DNA of 64,000 nt from Bacteroidales bacterium. Its GTDB lineage: Bacteria; Bacteroidota; Bacteroidia; Bacteroidales; UBA932. A model generated the notes under the pieces. That model was not told the origin of the DNA. It did no database searches and saw nothing but the letters and a program-made list of their open reading frames with translations. The DNA lies in NCBI GenBank assembly GCA_017438975.1, contig JAFRUH010000011.1:1-64000 (forward strand). Direction: 5' to 3'. Within the stretch, counting starts at the first letter, position 1. The number at the start of each line of letters is the position of its first letter. The translations under genes and the position numbers were made by a program. Positions 62,181-64,000 of this stretch are shown here, in pieces.

Positions 62181-62390
62181 TCAGTTTAACCCACATTCTT
62201 CGGCGTTTTCTTTATTATAGATGCAATTCCAGGCCGATTCGTTGCAACGCCCCTCCGGGTCTTGAACATGCGCTTGTGGTGGAACCACTTGCCGATGTGA
62301 AGAGGATGGTTCCGCAAACGACCTTGCCGTTGCCGCACATGTCACGACCAAAAGTAGGACGGACATCAGGAAAAGTATTTTCTTTGCCAT
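62181..62390 (-). CDS. Small secreted Cys-containing peptide
   Basis: 69 residues. A signal sequence (MAKKILFLMSVLLLVVTCAA) is followed by about 45 residues, ending in a segment with three Cys (GRCNESAWNCIYNKENAEEC). The mature part resembles in size and layout the small exported peptides next to TPR regulators and propeller genes in Bacteroidales, but it lacks the NVEALA motif. The ATG at 62390 was chosen because a good promoter with a dyad lies just upstream; the longer frame to 62474 would cross it. First gene of the receptor operon. A signal or toxin role is speculation. Confidence 0.65.
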   Translation of the reverse strand: MAKKILFLMSVLLLVVTCAATARSFAEPSSSHRQVVPPQAHVQDPEGRCNESAWNCIYNKENAEECGLN

Positions 62391-62411
62391 AAATGATATA
62401 ATAATGTTCGG

Positions 62412-62443
62412 CAAAGGTAAAGGCACGACAAAAGAATCACAAT
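62412..62443 (-). promoter_or_regulatory. Promoter of the peptide-lipoprotein-barrel-DUF4249-receptor operon
   Basis: Minus strand ATTG (62440-62443, one mismatch), 20-base spacer, TACCTTTG (62412-62419). The leader is about 18 bases. The -33 box overlaps a perfect dyad (62437-62455). Confidence 0.65.
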
Positions 62444-62455
62444 CAAGAATTGTGA
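62437..62455. promoter_or_regulatory. Operator-like dyad TCACAAT-n5-ATTGTGA
   Basis: Perfect 7-bp inverted arms (62437-62443 and 62449-62455) with a 5-base centre, covering the -33 box of the promoter. A second small palindrome, CTGAT-A-ATCAG, lies at 62475-62485. A binding site for the adjacent HTH regulator is plausible. Confidence 0.55.
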
Positions 62456-62495
62456 CAAACAATAATGTAAACAACTGATAATCAGATAGCGATCT

Positions 62496-64000
62496 CTATT
62501 TCTTTGTGACAAGAGCCAACAAAGATGTCGCAGCGGGGGTTCCTTGACTCTTTAATTTAGCGGACAACCTGCTCTTTCTTTTGCGAACTAAATCATAATC
62601 AAGCCCGGACAAGAAAGCGACATGATGATTATCAAAACCGGACAAGAACAAAACCAGCAGACGAAAATCTGTTTCATCGAGTCGTTTCCCTTTCTCCGCC
62701 AGGTTCGAAGACTCATCGCGTAACTGCGAAATCAGATGATCGTTGCATGCATCCGTTTCTTCTTCTAACTTGACAAGCATTTCCCGATCTTTTCGCAATT
62801 CGTGAAGCTGAGCCCTGAATTTCTCTAGTATCTCACCCTCCGTAGCGAACTCTCCTTTACGCCGTTCTTTCTTGAAATTATCCGTCTCCCAAAATAAATA
62901 ACTGTTTGAAAGGGTCTTTAAAATTCTAAGCTTATCCCTATACTGATTGATAACAAGTGTTTGTAACCGATTTTTTGATTTCTCGGTGAAAGATAGATTA
63001 TCACTCAATTCAGCCGCTCTTGTAAGAGCTTCTGTTAAAGCAAGCCGGCTTTTCCGGTACCATGACAATAGCATACCGATCATAAAGAAAGCTAAAAGAG
63101 AGATCAATACGAACAATAACTTCTGTTTGTCAGAGCGTAATTTCTCCGTTATCAGCCTTTCGTTTTGATGCAAGGTCAAGGAATACGCTACCGAATTATT
63201 CAACTTGACATGAATCAGAGAATCTTCATAAAACATAGTTGAGGCAAAACAATCCACGGCTTCTTCATAAAGGCTATGACGAATTCTTGCAACTCTGTAT
63301 TTGTTATAATTCACCTCCGCCGAATCCTTCCGAGAAGAGCATCGTTTATCGGCGCACTGCAAATAGTAATTCACTGAATCTTGTATCCCCAATAATGAAT
63401 AACCATATCCCAAGTTACTATAATCCAATGGAGAGAACTCTCTTCGATGGTCCGACGACGCTGTTTGATAAGCAGAAATGATTCTCATTCCGTCTCTATC
63501 CTCCCATGCGCTGATTATTTGGGCTTGGATAAGAGTTACCGATCTTCTCAAGTTTTGATCGATTGTGACATCGGATAGCAATAAATCACATAATTGATTT
63601 GCCTCATTTGCCATTCTATTTCCATACAAATACGCTATCTTGTCAAAGAGGCAATAATCTTTATACTGTTTTTTACCACATATGTCAAAATAATCAATGG
63701 CTTTATCAATTTCCAACAATGCATGGCGGTTATCATAAACTCCTCTATAAACAGACGCTTGATTTCGAGAAATAAGCCCCTGATAAAAAACATTCCCTAT
63801 CCTCTCTGCCGACTCTTCCGCTTCTGTCAGGGATATGATCGCCGAGGTCCATTGCTCCGCATTGATCTGCACACGTCCCAACGAATACCAGGCGAGCATC
63901 CTGTGTCGATCCGATCCCTTTGTATCGTAATATTCGACAGCGACCCGAGCAATCGAGTCATTCGTAAAGTCATGGTAAGTCTTATCAGCGGCCAGGCTGT
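62496..64000 (-). CDS. Membrane-bound TPR protein with C-terminal HTH, regulator (5' end outside window)
   Basis: At least 501 residues are visible; the frame stays open to the right edge of the window. The N-terminal part is made of TPR-like helices (AVEYYDTKGSDRHRMLAWYS; VQINAEQWTSAIISLTEAEE; YLQCADKRC). One membrane helix (LLFVLISLLAFFMIGMLLSWY) follows, then a coiled cytoplasmic stretch and a LuxR-like helix-turn-helix (DFRLLVLFLSGFDNHHVAFL and LDYDLVRKRKSRL). The layout suits a sensor with periplasmic TPRs and a cytoplasmic DNA-binding end. It is AT-rich and lies 105 bases upstream of the peptide gene, the likely target. Confidence 0.82.
   Translation of the reverse strand, partial: SLAADKTYHDFTNDSIARVAVEYYDTKGSDRHRMLAWYSLGRVQINAEQWTSAIISLTEAEESAERIGNVFYQGLISRNQASVYRGVYDNRHALLEIDKAIDYFDICGKKQYKDYCLFDKIAYLYGNRMANEANQLCDLLLSDVTIDQNLRRSVTLIQAQIISAWEDRDGMRIISAYQTASSDHRREFSPLDYSNLGYGYSLLGIQDSVNYYLQCADKRCSSRKDSAEVNYNKYRVARIRHSLYEEAVDCFASTMFYEDSLIHVKLNNSVAYSLTLHQNERLITEKLRSDKQKLLFVLISLLAFFMIGMLLSWYRKSRLALTEALTRAAELSDNLSFTEKSKNRLQTLVINQYRDKLRILKTLSNSYLFWETDNFKKERRKGEFATEGEILEKFRAQLHELRKDREMLVKLEEETDACNDHLISQLRDESSNLAEKGKRLDETDFRLLVLFLSGFDNHHVAFLSGLDYDLVRKRKSRLSAKLKSQGTPAATSLLALVTKK

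Noticed and set aside
62391-62474. N-terminal extension of the small peptide gene
   Set aside because: It runs through the promoter and dyad; the ATG at 62390 gives a normal signal peptide.

Overview
This 64 kb window comes from a member of the Bacteroidota, most likely order Bacteroidales. The evidence is the promoter type (TAnnTTTG at -7, TTTG about 20 bp upstream), the lack of convincing Shine-Dalgarno sites, and Bacteroidota-typical families: TonB receptor/DUF4249 pairs, a BtuB/BtuG-like pair, a DUF6515 protein, Mfa2/DUF3575 fimbria-like genes, a DUF4296 lipoprotein and a six-domain S1. By eye most of the window is GC-rich (near 60%), while the last 6 kb, and above all the last 2.4 kb, is clearly AT-richer. 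A GC-rich gut or rumen Bacteroidales lineage fits; the genus cannot be named from the sequence. No CRISPR array, rRNA, transposase or prophage was seen.

Layout. 1-3838: potABCD polyamine importer (potA cut by the window edge). 3839-4226: non-coding, with a terminator, two related palindromes and a second terminator. 4227-7838: an OmpA-family porin and uvrB, diverging from a mirror-image promoter region. 7836-7956: a perfect 31-bp inverted repeat holding the stop codons of uvrB and relA. 7954-15759 (minus): rpsA, rnz, a GH73/LysM lipoprotein-like hydrolase, mltG, a propeller lipoprotein and a RelA with a degenerate hydrolase site. 15886-20045 (minus): corA, purF, pyrG. 20146-24706 (minus): six overlapping genes, pnuC, SGNH hydrolase, MurNAc/GlcNAc kinase, murQ, recR, mntP. 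24770-29428 (plus): FKBP, BtuB-like receptor, BtuG-like lipoprotein, murI. 29477-39892 (minus): HU-domain membrane protein, acyl-ACP thioesterase, AspT-like transporter, Nudix, a nucleotidyltransferase-SpoIID fusion, AmpG-like permease, NamZ-like exo-muramidase, DUF6515 repeat protein. 39938-43365 (minus): a broken small ORF, a secreted protein, an alpha/beta hydrolase, tRNA-Asn, a polysaccharide deacetylase, a Gly-rich protein. 43446-46038 (plus): metallophosphoesterase, DUF3298 lipoprotein, poly-Thr protein. tRNA-Leu follows. 46247-49174 (minus): Mfa2-like lipoprotein, DUF3575 barrel, HExxH lipoprotein. 49311-50609 (plus): histidine phosphatase. 50606-57574 (minus): ftsY, pheT, DUF4296, amidohydrolase, radical SAM, deoC. 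57651-57775: tandem palindromic repeats. 57864-64000 (minus): an AT-richer locus with a membrane TPR/HTH regulator, a small Cys-containing secreted peptide, a lipoprotein, a barrel, DUF4249 and a TonB receptor.

The strongest theme is cell-wall turnover. MltG, the GH73 enzyme and NamZ cut glycan; the AmpG-like permease imports fragments; the MurNAc/GlcNAc-type kinase and MurQ catabolise MurNAc; MurI makes D-glutamate. The most unusual gene is the 787-residue fusion at 33653-36016. It joins a GalT/GDP-sugar-phosphorylase-like half to a SpoIID (lytic transglycosylase) half, has no visible export signal, and overlaps ampG. It suggests an uncharacterised cytoplasmic branch of peptidoglycan recycling. 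The second candidate is the AT-rich locus at the right end, where a dyad overlaps the promoter of a small secreted peptide gene beside a membrane-bound regulator.
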